A stretch of 62,000 bases of DNA from Symbiodinium natans. Lineage: Eukaryota; Sar; Dinophyceae; Suessiales; Symbiodiniaceae. A program made the position numbers and the translations under genes. Of the stretch, positions 46,460-57,639 are shown piece after piece; position 1 is the stretch's first letter, and each line of letters opens with the position of its first letter. Location of the stretch: contig CAJNDS010002211.1 of NCBI GenBank assembly GCA_905221605.1, forward strand, positions 348,989 through 410,988. The letters run 5' to 3'. A model generated the notes under the pieces. The model had not been told where the DNA came from. It saw nothing but the letters and a program-made list of their open reading frames with translations, and ran no database searches.

Positions 46460-47205
46460 ATGGCAACTTGGGCACGCAAGTGCAAGCCACGTCTCTTGCA
46501 TGGCCTTGAAAAGTCTTGAAGGTTCACTTGCAACAAGGGGCTGCTCCTAAAGGCTACAGTTCGACCCAAAGCTCTCAACCTGGCAAACTGCAACCTGTTT
46601 CTCCGTTGCTTCTCCAAGCTTCTTCACCTGTGGAGGGGTACCCGGGCTCGCCTTGATGCCAGCCTGAGGATCTTAGGCCCAAACCCAAGAGAGTGTTCCC
46701 TCCCCCCGGCTGTCACATGCTGCGGATGACGATCTGCTCTGAACCCAAAACCTCAGACCAGCTCGGACTTGGCTGCGCAATGTCCACTAATGTTGTATCC
46801 TGATTAGTGTTGTCCCCTGGAATTGTGAAAAAACAAATCCGAAAATTTTTCAGCGGGGTCTATTTGAGGAGGTCCCCCGGAATTGTGAGAAAAATTCGGG
46901 CGATGCGAAATTTCGGCGAGGCTGTTGAATACAGTCGTTGTTTAGAAATCGCTTCTGAACTGAGCCTGAGAGACCAAAGATCTGAGCCTGAGCAAACGTT
47001 TAAAGCCTGAAACCTTGAGGCCTGAGGTTGTCGGGCCCTGAAATCTTTAGTCTCCAGGCCAGCCCCAAAGCTAAGATTTCCGCATAAAATGCTTTTGTAC
47101 TGAGGCCAGGCAATCAATTTTCAAAGGGGCTAGTCCAGCGGCTGCCCGAATGACGTTTTACATAAAAGTTTGCTCCCCCGAAAATAAATATTTTTTTGCG
47201 GGCTG
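46460..47205. other. Unassigned; possible third copy of the dispersed element at 46850-46885
   Basis: GGGTCTATTTGAGGAGGTCC at 46856-46875 resembles the TCTATTTTTTGGAGGG word at 37572. No gene recognised. Confidence 0.3.
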
Positions 47206-47209
47206 GCTT

Positions 47210-47475
47210 GGCTGGGATAGATGGATCCCCTGCAAATTCATATAAACTCATCCCTTTTAAAATCAGGTGGATCCGTTTTAAAATCATATGAACCCCTTGT
47301 AAGTTCATATAAAATCATCCCTCTTAAAATCGTATGGTTCCCTTTAATTTCATACAATCTCACCCCTTTTAAAATTATATGGATGCCTCTTACATTCATT
47401 TTGAGTCATCCCTTTGAAAACCGTATGGATCCCTTTAAACTTCATACAAGCTCTTCCCTTTTCAAATCATATAAA
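47210..47475. repeat. Degenerate tandem repeat, ~57 bp unit, about 5 copies
   Basis: Units contain ATGGATCCC, TTTAAATTCATA and CTCATCCCTTTTAAAATC. AT-rich, no coding frame. Confidence 0.8.
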
Positions 47476-47499
47476 GCCAGAGCCCCGCCCCCAATTGAT

Positions 47500-47612
47500 C
47501 CCCACCCCCCCCCGGAAAAAAAAGATTCCCCCCCTGCCCCCGCCCCCACACACACAAAACGGGGAGATCCATTTGTTGAGGGGGAGGGGGTGGGGGGGGG
47601 GGGGGGGCACAC
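47500..47612. repeat. C-run and G-run low-complexity tract
   Basis: Several C runs with A8 (47500-47550) and a G-rich stretch (47578-47612) in close succession, able to fold back on each other. Confidence 0.75.
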
Positions 47613-47614
47613 TA

Positions 47615-48330
47615 ATCAGCAGACCACATGTCGAGTGTCTTGGGCCATGGGCGATGTGCTCCACATCCTTCTCATGCAACCGGCTTTTGCTCAGTGCTGT
47701 GCTACATTCTCCGGGCGTTCGCGGTTGAGGGTTGCTCACAAAACCGAAGGCGATTCGGTGCTCGTGATGCCTGCGTGCCCGTCACCCAACAACTCCGCCC
47801 CGCGGCCAAACCGCTGCAAATTCTTGCCATCATGAAATTGCCCAAGTTTAGCTTGGAGCTGCAGGGCAACAGCAATACCCAGTGTGGCTGCACGCTCCTA
47901 CTTCCGTGACAAACTCTTGCTTTTTGTGCCCATAATCATCTATACATCATCATGCAGCAACCACAACCAAACGCAAGAAAACAAAGTTCTGTGCTGGACA
48001 TTGAAGCGGCAACAGCAAACTGCAGAAGAAAACTGCCCGGACATCCAGAACATCCAAACACCAGTGCGGCAAGGCAGCTAGGGCCCAGATCGTCGCTGCG
48101 GTATAGCCCAGGCCAAAGCCCTGGATGGGTTTCACACCGACCGCTGCAGATCCGTAGAGCCCATACACAGACCTCAACATGCACTCAATCTGCGACATGT
48201 TGTTCGGACTGTGCGCTTGCGCAAGTCAACAATTGCTTGACGTGAAAGCTTCCGAGTATTCACCTGCAAATCGGTGGTTTGAACATCCACTGTGCCTAGG
48301 TCGAGATGAACCGATTTGGATCGATGTAAG
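47615..48330. other. Unassigned sequence
   Basis: No gene, RNA or repeat recognised; overlapping short frames in several frames only. Confidence 0.4.
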
Positions 48331-48336
48331 CTCTAC

Positions 48337-48480
48337 ATACATACATACATACATACGTACATACATACATACGTACATACATATATATATAGATATATAC
48401 ATATACGGATATACATACATACATACATACATACATACATACATACATACATACATACATACATACATACATACATACGC
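48337..48480. repeat. (CATA)n microsatellite
   Basis: CATA repeats interrupted by CGTA and a TATATATAGATATA stretch in the middle. Confidence 0.95.
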
Positions 48481-48484
48481 TGCT

Positions 48485-51400
48485 TGGAGGTCGGATAAAT
48501 ATGTAATTCTTTCAAGATTTCAAGAGAGGCTACATGTCATCCGCCATCTTTTGCATACGATCCCTTTTGCGCCGGCCTTGTTGCAGGCACTATGGCGTTA
48601 ATTCAGAGGGCATACCGAGGCTTACTGTTTGCGCGCTTGCGGTGGGTGGCCCTTGCTTCTGGCAGTGGCTAACTGAGTGATGTGAGCACTGTCTCAGAGC
48701 ATGAGGCGGAGGGGGAGGGAGGGGGAGTGGGAAGGTGTGGGCGGCTTGCCAGTGATCTCGATCGGGCTTTGAGTTTGAGAGCATCAGGGCGAGGGCACAT
48801 CGGGTTTGCGGTGTTCGGACAGCGCTCTGCGCCTCAACCTTCGAGTGCTGCGGGGCATTTACATGTTGCTCTTACGGTCCGAAAAAAAACAGTATAAACG
48901 TTTCGGCAAACAACGGGAAGCCGATGCAGTACACAGAGAAAACTTGGGAGCCTTTAAGGCTCTAGGACCGGAAGGACCTTTTGGGACCTTCTGGGACCTT
49001 CTGGGACCTTTTCGAACCCTTTAGTTCACTTGCGGTCTACTCTGGCTGAGCGGCACTGCGCAGACCAACGCCTGGCTGAGCCGTGGAGATGTCTTGCTGC
49101 CTTTGAGAGTGCCGGAGGCTTAAAGTTATTCAGGGTTGAGGGTTTAGGGTTAAGGGGGTATCAAACGGGCGTCTCAATGGACATTTTGACATATTTTAAG
49201 ACAGTATCACAATGTCGACCTTCAGTTCACCCTTCAGTCATTCTCGGGCTTTCCTCCGCGTCGCTTCCAAAGATCTACACATTTCCGATTTCTCAGCGGG
49301 CTGTAGGAGCACAGCTGTGTCATCGGATCTTGTGGCCGGCCTACGTTTGGCTCTTCCAAGCGTTCGTTGCCTTGGGCCTGACGCCATCTACCCAGAACCA
49401 AGCTTGGATGGACGTGAGGCAGCGACTTAGAAATCCCAAACCCCCATTGGGCCCGTGCCTGTTCTGTGAAGCTGAGGGTGGGTGGGCCCAAGACCCGAAA
49501 GAGGGGGGGATGGGGATGAACCTCTCAGTAACGTTTTTGTGCTGGGATGACACTCCAGACATCCCCTCACCTGACAACATCTCGTGGTCCCCGTTCAGCT
49601 GAATTAGCCTAACTTACCACCAGCTGCTTCAAATGCAGATTCTGCGTTTGCACCTTGCTTGAATACGGGCGTGGATAGCTCCTGCGTTTCCATCCCGAAA
49701 GCCTCGACTCTAGAAACAAGTGCAGTGTTGCTCCGGGCCGGATCCCGCACGGCGCCTGAAGGGAAAAGGTCCAGGGCTTGCCAAATGCCAATGCCCGAAG
49801 CTGCAGCAAGCCAGCCGGCGTTTAAGCCTTCCCAGGCAGCTTCTACTCGTCCAACAGTGCGTCATCCCTTCGTCCGACTAATGGAACCCTCAATTTAAGA
49901 ATTTGGATGGATTATTATTATTTGCCCCTGGAGCTCAAGCCCGAAAGCTTCTAAACCCTGAGACCCCGATCCTCCCCATCCAGGTAGGCCCAAAAGGAGG
50001 GACGGAGGCACAGAGGGTTCGAGGTTAAGTTCAAAGTCTCACTGGCAACATGTGTCCTGAGGCGAAATCAATGGTCACGGACTGGAGCCAGGAGCCTTTC
50101 CAGAGGTCAATAGTAGGAAACGTGCTGTGACAGCTTTGCTAGTACACTCAAGCCCAGTATGTCACAGGCCCAAGCGCGAGCCAGCATGCACTGTGCTTCT
50201 ACAGCACTAAATGCACGAAATGCTGTCCTGCTGAAGGGCATACTGTTAAGACCTCGGTCTCTCACAGCCATTGGCGGGGGGGGGGTTGCGAATTTAGGGG
50301 CACCCTTTTCAGGGGCTCCTTTAAACAGCATTCGGACTAAACCTGTTGGGGCAAGGGGTCTCCTGTAAGGGGAAACACCCATCTACTACAGACCATCCTG
50401 CCTCCGACATCCCCAGACTGCTGCAGTTTGACACCAGCAGAGAGCATGGAGGTCTGGGCGGCCACCAAAAAGCAGGCCTGGTGACTTTTCAACTGCACCG
50501 ACAATTCCGAACATCATCCATAGGCTTCGAACATTTGATTGATATAAAGGCGCCCTAGAAAAAAGGAATGGTTGTGGGTTCGTGGACATGGGAGCTGAGG
50601 GGGGGAGGACCCTCTGATGCCATGTGTTCTGCACGGCAGCTCGTGATGCCGGGACCACGGCTCAACCAACAAGCGAGTCCTTGTTGGAACACAACTTGAG
50701 AGCAGGGCCAAACGACAGCCAGCAGCACGCAAATTCTCCAGCGGGGGGGGGAGGGGGGGGGCCTCCGGTCCAGAGGGAGGGGACATGGAACCCTTTCCTG
50801 TTGCAAGGCTACTAAACCCTAAACCCAAAACCTCCCGTCCATCCCGAAGGAGTTTCTAATTGGTCTCGTCCGCCCGGGAAAATACCTGCAACAACAGACT
50901 TTCTGGGACTGCAAAGCAGCCCCTCAAGCTACGGATGCCGAGGAGCCCCCAACATCAGGCACATCCCCAAAGGAAACAGCTTCCCCTATGGACCCCTGAA
51001 CCTACGGGAGCCTATCAAGCCCAAAAGCCCCAAAAGCCCCAAAAACCCACATGACTAATGGGGCTCGCACATCGCCTAGCCTGAGAATCTGGGCCCAGTG
51101 GCACAGGACAGCAGCGCGCGGAAGCAGTGGGCCCGTTTTGGGGCACCGTTGCCCGGCTTCCTAAGCAAACTCTGAGTTCTTATCATGAGGGGTGAATACT
51201 CTAAAATACTCTCAATGAATACATATTGCAAGCATTCTTAACCTGAACTGCAAGAGGCAAGGGGCTCCGCCGGGATGCGAATGAATTGCAGCTGCCAGAA
51301 GTTTTCCTTCCACAAGCAAGCAAAAAAGGACTTAAAAGCACTCGGAGCTGTTTGGAGGTAGCACACCTAGTAAGGGCCACCAAGTTGCGAACATCCAGGT

Positions 51401-51715
51401 AGCGAACCAAGAAGGCACCACAGCTTTGGCAACCTCCAAAGCTGAGCATTCTGTCCACAGTTGTATGTCTGGCTCTCGGCTCCTTTAATAAAATCCGCTC
51501 TTACAGAAGGGCACGAAACCAGGCTCAGGCAAATGCTGGCAAATTGCCAATCCCGGACACATGCAAGTGCCGCTGCGAATGTAGCTTGCCGACTCGACGA
51601 AGACAGCAACCGTCGTATCATAGGAAGCAGAGTACAGGTATAAGTATAAGATATCGGCATTTACATGTGCAATGTCTTTGGGGCGGTATTGTTGAGCTCG
51701 GTGTTGCTGCTTTGC
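48485..51715. other. Unassigned sequence with small repeats
   Basis: Holds a TGGGACCTTC repeat (48969-49012), a telomere-like word at 49133-49158, poly-G at 50277-50286, CCCTAAACCC at 50814-50830 and a G-rich patch at 50743-50762. A short segment at 50288-50345 (AGGGGCACCCTTTTCAGGGG) resembles the dispersed element at 37514. No gene recognised. Confidence 0.4.
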
Positions 51716-51720
51716 TCACC

Positions 51721-51788
51721 TGCCTCGGGTGACACTCCACCTACCATCATCGCACCCACGCCAGCGCCCTGCAGCAGGAAGATCGGCC
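51721..51788 (-). CDS. Candidate internal exon, unidentified
   Basis: 68 bp between a strong pyrimidine-rich acceptor (TTTCTATCTGCTTTTCAG) and a strong donor (CAG/GTGAGC) on the minus strand. One frame reads PIFLLQGAGVGAMMVGG, hydrophobic. It may be the next exon of the TspO-like gene upstream, but the reading phase does not join simply to the preferred donor there. Confidence 0.35.
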
Positions 51789-51851
51789 CTGAAAAGCAGA
51801 TAGAAAACTCAAAGATAGCAAAAGACTCGGAGGGACTCGGAAAGAGGGCTC

Positions 51852-51871
51852 AAAAAAAAAAAAAAAAAAAA
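51852..51871. repeat. A20 homopolymer (T20 on minus), probably intronic
   Basis: Twenty consecutive A on plus, lying between the two candidate minus-strand exons at 51721-51788 and 51987-52180. Confidence 0.9.
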
Positions 51872-51986
51872 CACATACCGGAAAATTCTCGTCGACAAGT
51901 GTTCCTACAGCGGTCCTACCATCGGAAGCCAGGGGAGGACCTATAGTCCCCCACTGAGCTGCACATTTGGGGCATTCCTTGTGTAC

Positions 51987-52180
51987 CTTTCTACCACCAC
52001 GACTGTGCATGCTTCTACGATGCTAGCCACAATCCAAAACACCGAAGCTAGAGCACAAGCTTTCCATGCCAAGCCGCCCCAGATGCTGAAGGCCCAGTTC
52101 GCTGGAGTGATTTCTGTAGGATACGAAGCTGAGATCGATGCCTCAAAACAAATCTCCAAAAGATCTCCATCCCAAATCAT
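51987..52180 (-). CDS. TspO/tryptophan-rich membrane protein-like exon, partial
   Basis: The minus-strand frame contains SYPTEITPANWAFSIWGGLA followed by a hydrophobic helix ending FWIVASIVEA. The pattern Y-P-x-x-x-TPA-x-(W/Y)-x-FSIWG is characteristic of the tryptophan-rich sensory protein/TspO-related family, where it starts the first or second membrane helix. A donor AAAG/GTACAC lies at 51986; the acceptor is probably near 52120-52150 (CTCAG or CTACAG), so the ATG at 52180 need not be the start. Only this exon is recognisable; the other helices were not found, so the gene may be incomplete or spread over distant exons. Confidence 0.4.
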
Positions 52181-52299
52181 GGAGCCCCTGGCTTATTCTG
52201 TAGGAACCCTGAACCCAAACCATGAACCAAGACAACCAAAAGACAGCGTCGCAACTTCCATGGCCCGCATAAGCGCATCTCGAAGCATCCTGTGACGCT

Positions 52300-53600
52300 G
52301 CTACTGCTGCCGCTTCAGCTGCTTGCTAAATGTCTATATCGTACAAGGCGAAGCCCTCCAAACAAAAAGAGAGAGACCACTCAAAAGGCTTAGCAAGCGG
52401 ATCTGGCAATACACACGCCTTTCATTGACGAGTTGCTCATCTCATCACTTCATTCCCACTATTGCTGCCTTGACCTTCCTCCCTTCCTCTTTCTTTCCTT
52501 CCTTCGCGTCCAGGGGGCGTAGCCTCTTGCTCCCCCCCTCTCTGCATTTCTATTTTCTACTTCTGTCCTTCTGTCTCTCCGTCTTTGCATCCGAGTCACA
52601 TTTGTTCGGCCCAGCTTCCCGGACAAGGATGCGTAGTTCACAGCTATCAGGGCTGCGTAGCCTGCTTTCATTTTAAGATCAAGTCCACCCAAAAACTTCG
52701 AATAGGCAACCTACTCCCACGGCATGTGCCCAACGCCTCATCTTATATCCTGCACATCTCAAGCCGAGAATTTCGTCCGAGTAGGGGCCCGCTGGGCGGA
52801 GGCCATAAAATCTGGAGGTCGAGAAAGGGTTGTAGGGTTGTAGGGTTAGAGGGCTTAGGGTTGTTTATCTGCGGGTTCAACGGTGACTGGATCGTCTGTG
52901 AGACTGGCCCATAATTGGCTCGATTCAATGTCTGAGTTTCATTGCAATGGTTGTGATGCGTTTGGCTTCTTGATGACTGCGCGATGTAAACTGCAACAAA
53001 ACCACAAAACACAAAGTCTCAAATGACCCTAAACTCCCCAAACTCCCTGAACTCCCCAGACTCCCTAAACTCCGTAAACTCCCTAAACTCCCTAAACCCC
53101 TCCCTAAACTCAAATCTTTAGGGACTTCAGGACTTCGGGAAGTGAGCCGCGCGCTCAGCGGTCCCCACCCCCAACTTGAACCTGTAGCGATTCTTCGAAG
53201 TTCTGGAAGGCCCGAAAATGGAAACCCCAACTTTTTTTCCGCGTGGGTTTAGGTTTGGGTTTAGGGTTTAGGTTCTGTAGGCTTTGCAGGATTGGAGTTT
53301 GGTGGGCTTGGCCCTTTCATGGAGCACCACAGCACTACCAATATGACCTTTTCCCTACTGTTTTAGGCCGAAGCGACTGCAATCCTCAACGGGCTTCCCT
53401 TCGGGCCTACCCCAAGGGCACCCTTCCAGTAGGGCGAAATGTCTTCAGAAGCCATGGGGCAAAGTCGAGAGCGGTTTTGGGTTAAAAGGGAGCTTGAGCC
53501 CAGCGAACGGCGATGGCGCTTTTTTGGCGGGCTGCACCCTGCGTGTGGACCGGGTGGAAAGCAGTGTACAGAAATGGAACAGACATGAGAATAGAAACGA
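52300..53600. other. Unassigned; telomere-like and 9 bp repeats
   Basis: GTTGTAGGGTTGTAGGGTTAG (52830-52863), a CTCCCTAAA nonamer repeat (53027-53110, read as LGS repeats on minus) and GGGTTTAGG variants (53245-53276). No gene recognised. Confidence 0.5.
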
Positions 53601-54165
53601 ACTGCAGAACCCTGAAAACAAGTGTCGGACTTGATTCGCTCGCCGTTCGCAAGGCACAGCATCTTGTTGTCATCCGCACCTTCACCAGCACTTCCGAGCT
53701 TCGCAGCAGACGACCTCCCCCCTGCTATCCCTGCTTCTATCCATCTAAATCGAGTGCAGCTAGGGCCCAATGCCGTTTCATGTTCTCAATCCAGATGGCG
53801 TCCACAGGTCCGTCAAGACGACCTCGCGCAAAGCCCAAGCGCCTTAATGAGCCCTTCAGTTGATACGCCGTTCATTCCCCGGTAGCACAAGTTGGATCTG
53901 AGGTAGCTTCCCACTTCTTGTTGTCGGAGGTGTCGCTCACAGCCTCGCGCACGAGCAGCGCGACCTCGCCCAAAATGGGCAAGGGAAACCCAGCCCAACC
54001 CGACAGTCCTAGACCCGGCATGCTCCAAAACCCAAAAGGAAAACAAGACCTTTCTCCGTAGCCCTGTAGTAGCATGAAGAGCTTCTCCAAGTTATCCATT
54101 CCAGCTGCAGGGGCACCGGCGAATAATTCTACAGGGGCCTTCGGTGGGGTATGCCAGGACTGTCC
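53600..54165 (-). CDS. Candidate exons of an unrecognised gene
   Basis: Minus-strand protein-like stretches in different frames: APVELFAGAPAAGMDNLEKL followed by FMLLQGYGE (about 54050-54150), GMNGVSTEGLIKALGL (about 53830-53880) and RFRWIEAGIAGGRSSAA with a GADDNKMLCL stretch (about 53640-53750). Possible donor CT/GTGAGC near 53945. No family recognised; exon limits are uncertain. They may lie in or downstream of the HEAT-repeat gene. Confidence 0.3.
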
Positions 54166-54167
54166 CA

Positions 54168-54200
54168 GTAGTAGTAGTAGTAGTAGTAGTAGTAGTCGTA

Positions 54201-54235
<35 letters not shown>

Positions 54236-54242
54236 AGTAGTC

Positions 54243-54338
<96 letters not shown>

Positions 54339-54348
54339 ATAGTAGTAG

Positions 54349-54390
<42 letters not shown>

Positions 54391-54402
54391 CAGCAGTAGT
54401 GG
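54168..54402. repeat. (TAG)n trinucleotide array with a (TCG)n core
   Basis: About 75 TAG/AGT triplets, with a GTCGTCGTC block at 54197-54236. On minus the triplets read as poly-Leu in frame with the segment at 53872-54160; on plus as poly-Ser. It may be intronic. Confidence 0.95.
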
Positions 54403-54419
54403 TACTTTAGCATTAGTGT

Positions 54420-54548
54420 TTTCGAACTTGGAGGAAGAACCACATCCAGATGATGCAGAAGTCTGAGAAGCCCGGCCAGTCCATCTGTCCACTCTCCCGT
54501 GTTGATGTTAGAGAACCCATAGAGCTCCTGTTCGCATTCTTGATACAA
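54420..54548 (-). CDS. Candidate exon upstream of the triplet array
   Basis: Minus strand; two frames are open and protein-like: YQECEQELYGFSNINTGEW with LAGLLRLLHHLDVV, or SSMGSLTSTRESGQMDW with PGFSDFCIIWMWFF. I cannot choose between them. No family recognised. Confidence 0.2.
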
Positions 54549-54686
54549 GCCGAAACCAAACTGGTCAGTGCAAGGCTAAGTGCGACGATTTCTGGAAACA
54601 GACAACTGCTTTCGCTTGGCCAAAAGGCCGCATTGGATCGCCGCAGGAAAGGATGCGGTAGCGCCCGCTGGCTGAGTCTTTTTCAC

Positions 54687-54733
54687 CTGCGCAAGGCCCG
54701 CAGCGTTGTCGCCGCGAGGCGCCTGACTTTGTC
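54687..54733 (-). CDS. HEAT-repeat-like exon (short)
   Basis: 47 bp between an acceptor CGCACCCAG/GAC and a donor GCAG/GTGAAA on minus, reading DKVRRLAATTLRALR, the VR-x-x-A second-helix pattern of a HEAT repeat. It may be a downstream exon of the HEAT gene at 56.2-60.3 kb or a separate gene. Confidence 0.4.
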
Positions 54734-54922
54734 CTGGGTGCGGGCTCACTCTACAACGCGCAAAATTGTCCCGGGGACTTTTGAGGGGTCTGGAGGAAGT
54801 CTTTGGACTGCTGTGTAAGCGGCGTCATCGTCGTCCATGACGTCACCCACGGCCTGCAAGATTGGCTGCTGACCCTTGTTGACGGAGACTGACAGTCACA
54901 GGTTGCGCAGAACTTGCAGAGG

Positions 54923-55319
54923 CGAGGAAAGGGGAGGGGGAGAGGGGAGGGAGGGTGAGAGGGAGGGGGAGGAGAGGGAGGGAGGAGGGAGAGGAGAGAG
55001 GGGGAGGGGGAGGGAGGGGGAGGGAGGGGAGGGAGGGGGAGGGAGGGGAGGGAGGGGGGGCGGGAGGGAGGGGGGAGGGGGGGGAGGGAGGGGGAGGGGG
55101 GGGAAGGGAGGGGGAGGGGGGGGGGGAGGGGGCAGGGGGAGGGAGGGGGAGGAGGGAGGATGGGTGAAGGGAGGGAGGGGGAGGGGGAGGGAGGGGGAGG
55201 CGGGAGGGAGGGAGTAGGGGGGGAAGGGGGGGGGGTGGTGGGTGCGGGTTGGGGGAGGGGGGAGGGAGGGGGAGGGAGGGGGGGAGGGAGAGGGAGGAAG
55301 GGGAGAGGGAGGGGGAGTG
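54923..55319 (+). repeat. (GGGA)n polypurine tract
   Basis: About 400 bp almost only of G and A in GGGAGG(G)A words. Triplex and G-quadruplex potential. Gly/Arg/Glu-only frames are by-products. Confidence 0.92.
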
Positions 55320-55324
55320 TTCGT

Positions 55325-56215
55325 TGGGAATAATTCTATAGGGGTGAAGGAGTTTTACGTACTAGTACTTGCTGTTTATATTTTTAACCTTATTGTTTTT
55401 GCTAGTTGTTTTTCGGGGGCGCAAAGCTTGAGCTTCAAGCTTTTTGAGTTTCGACGGCTGGAGGTTCCCACGTTTCTGCCTGTTGAACTCCAAACAAGAG
55501 CCTTTCTAGGCGTTTGACCACGTTAACTGTAACAGCAAGCATGCACCAGGGCGCCCTCCTCCTCTTTGCAAACACAGCGATAGTAAGATGCTTAGCTTCT
55601 TGAAGCAGGCAGACCCCGTCCGATTTGCAAACACTCTGATCACACGATGAACTCGAATCGGAATGGTCTCCATTGGGTTCTGCATGCGTCCAGCGGTGGT
55701 TGGCGGGGTCCGATTGCAATGTCGTGAGAAAATCAAAGTGCGCGATGGCATAAGCATAAGTATGGCTCTCGTATGATCGCAGCCCCCCCCCCCCCCCGTT
55801 GCCCGGGGTTCAGACAGGATTCATATGGGTTCGACATGGATTGACACGGGTTCTGAGGGGACTCATCGTCAAGCACCCTCGCTTGTGAAACATGCTGATG
55901 CTTAGTTGCTTCTTGAAGCAAGTATTTGGCAAGCATGCACCGCTTCAGAACGTGCCGCGGCGGCTGGCAGAGCCCGACGGCGTTTAGAAAGTCTAGAGAA
56001 TATGAGAAACAAAGAACGGAAAGCAACAATCAGCACAGTGCAATGCAGGGGCATCTAAGGGTCTGCGCAGAGAGGAGAACAATGGAGAACACGTCAGCTT
56101 AGAACAACAAGTAACAACCCCACAGAGTTGGTGCAGCCACCTGGAGCCACCCGGCCCAAACAATCCCCACAACTGTCCCATACTGAACATACACTAACTA
56201 CAGACCACTCCCGAA
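55325..56215. other. Unassigned sequence
   Basis: Small inverted repeat AAAGCTTGA-GCT-TCAAGCTTT at about 55422-55442; C-run of about 16 at 55782-55798. The word CTTGCTTCAAGAAG (minus) recurs near 55905 and 55600. Probably intergenic or intronic. Confidence 0.4.
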
Positions 56216-56222
56216 CTCTCAC

Positions 56223-56308
56223 TGAGCCTCAAGGGCAGCTCGGTGGCCCTTCGGCGTTGTGCGCGCTACCGCCAGGAGAGCGGCCTGGCGGACGCCCTGG
56301 GCAAGGCA
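56223..56308 (-). CDS. HEAT-repeat exon
   Basis: The minus frame reads AQGVRQAALLAVARTTPKG, then HRAALEA, with donor GGCTCA/GTGAGAG at 56222. The VR-x-A-A-L-x-A-(V/L) pattern is a HEAT second helix, with the same layout as the exon at 57337-57434. The acceptor is in CCTGAG/AG near 56308. GC-rich relative to its surroundings, as expected of an exon. Confidence 0.55.
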
Positions 56309-56507
56309 GCTCTCAGGGTCACAGGTTGGGCATGCCACGAGGCATTCTGTCTTGGAAGTGCACACATGAGTCCATCGACGTCATGTGCCCCGGTATCTCC
56401 GGCGTGTGGGACTTGGTGCCGTGAGCGGCCAAAATAATTTCAGTGTTTGTAGTGCAGGCCTCAAGCATTGGCACATGGCCAGGTGACCTTCACCCTCTTC
56501 TTTTTAC

Positions 56508-56566
56508 CTCTCGCAGCCCACCTCGTCATCGTCCTGGAGGAGCTTCAGCAAAGGAGTAATCCAAGC
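56508..56566 (-). CDS. HEAT/ARM-type exon
   Basis: 59 bp between TTTGCACAG/GCTTGG and GCGAGAG/GTAAAA on minus. Reads AWITPLLKLLQDDDEVGCER: a first-helix ITPLLKLL followed by the D-D-x-V turn typical of HEAT and armadillo repeats. Confidence 0.6.
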
Positions 56567-56831
56567 CTGTGCAAAGTTGTAGATGCACATGGACTGGAGA
56601 TCATACATAGTGCATGCGAGTGATAACAAGAAGAAGAATAGCAAATAACTCATGATTAATCGAGACCTGGGCTCTAGGAACTTTGCTCTCTCGTTGCTGT
56701 CTGCATGACTCGCGCCTGGACGCTTGCAAACGAATGCAGGATTTGGCAAATCTGCCGTCTGAACAAATGCATCTTGCATGCTCAAGGTGGGCCCTACGAG
56801 AATCTACCCACGTACAAACCGAGGTCCCCAC

Positions 56832-56912
56832 CTCATCGCCCAACGGCGCCAGGCGTCCTGCTGCAGCAGCCGCCGCCGCACGGACGTCGTCGTCGGTGTC
56901 AGCGAGGAAGGG
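56832..56912 (-). CDS. HEAT-repeat exon, clearest copy
   Basis: 81 bp (27 codons, phase 0) between AAATCTCGCAG/CCC and GATGAG/GTGGGG on minus. Reads PFLADTDDDVRAAAAAA, then AGRLAPLGDE: the end of helix A, the D-x-D-x-x-VR turn and helix B with the A-x-x-L-x-x-L spacing of the HEAT consensus. This is the strongest single match in the series. HEAT solenoids act as protein-protein interaction scaffolds; the partner cannot be inferred. Confidence 0.65.
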
Positions 56913-57336
56913 CTGCGAGATTTGGGATCTTAGGCTATGACTCCCTCAACTCTGGTGCATCGAAGGGTTTTCCATCAACACAGGCTTTCGTGGAGTTTCG
57001 AGGAGTGGATCTAGTATTCTAGGAGTAGGGTCAGGAACATAGATGGAGACGGTTCCATGAACAGTTTGACTTAGTCTTGGTCTTGTAGCTGCTTGGAGAT
57101 TATTAAGAACTACTACTGTAAACAACCAGGGCTCGACGATCACGATATAGCAACTTCCTGGCATTCACTCCAAGGACGTAACATTTGAACCTGCTTCTCG
57201 TTGTAATCCCGAACCCAACCCCTAATTCTCCTCCTAAGATCGACATAACATCAAATAATATTATTATTAGTAGATACGGTATCGTATAATGAATAATTAC
57301 ACTATGCGTATACAGAAAACACAGTACAGTATTTAC

Positions 57337-57434
57337 CCCTCAAGTTTGTCCTTCACCGCCGCGAGCGCTGATTCGGCGCCGCGCGGCGCGGCCGCTCCGA
57401 GCGAGGCCATCGCCACGCGCCGGACGCCCCAGTC
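57337..57434 (-). CDS. HEAT-repeat exon
   Basis: 98 bp on minus from TTCGAAG/GACTGG to GAGGG/GTAAATAC. Reads DWGVRRVAMASLGAAAPRG, then AESALAAVKDKLE: a W/VRR turn, helix B and the start of the next helix A. It starts with Asp-Trp directly after the acceptor, like the exon at 59727-59798, suggesting repeat duplication by exon duplication. Very GC-rich (GCCGCGCGGCGC), unlike the adjacent CATA microsatellite. Confidence 0.62.
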
Positions 57435-57467
57435 CTTCGAATATAACATTGGGATTTCTGTACGTCT

Positions 57468-57568
57468 ATCTATCTATCTGCCTATACATACATACATACA
57501 TACATACATACATACATACATACATACATACATACATACATACATACATACATACATACATACATACA

Positions 57569-57599
<31 letters not shown>

Positions 57600-57625
57600 T
57601 ATATATTATATATATATGTGTGTGT
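57468..57625. repeat. (CATA)n microsatellite, probably intronic
   Basis: About 28 perfect CATA units (57484-57596) preceded by CTATCTAT and followed by TATTATATATTATATATATATGTGTGTG. Confidence 0.95.
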
Positions 57626-57639
57626 ACATATGTGCGTGT

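Noticed and set aside
54876-55217. Gly/Arg/Glu frame of 113 codons
   Set aside because: Translation of the GGGA polypurine tract.
56235-56437. Plus-strand exon reading SSVALRRCARYRQESG
   Set aside because: The opposite strand reads a HEAT repeat (QGVRQAALLAVARTTP) with a good GTGAGA donor and matches neighbouring minus-strand exons.
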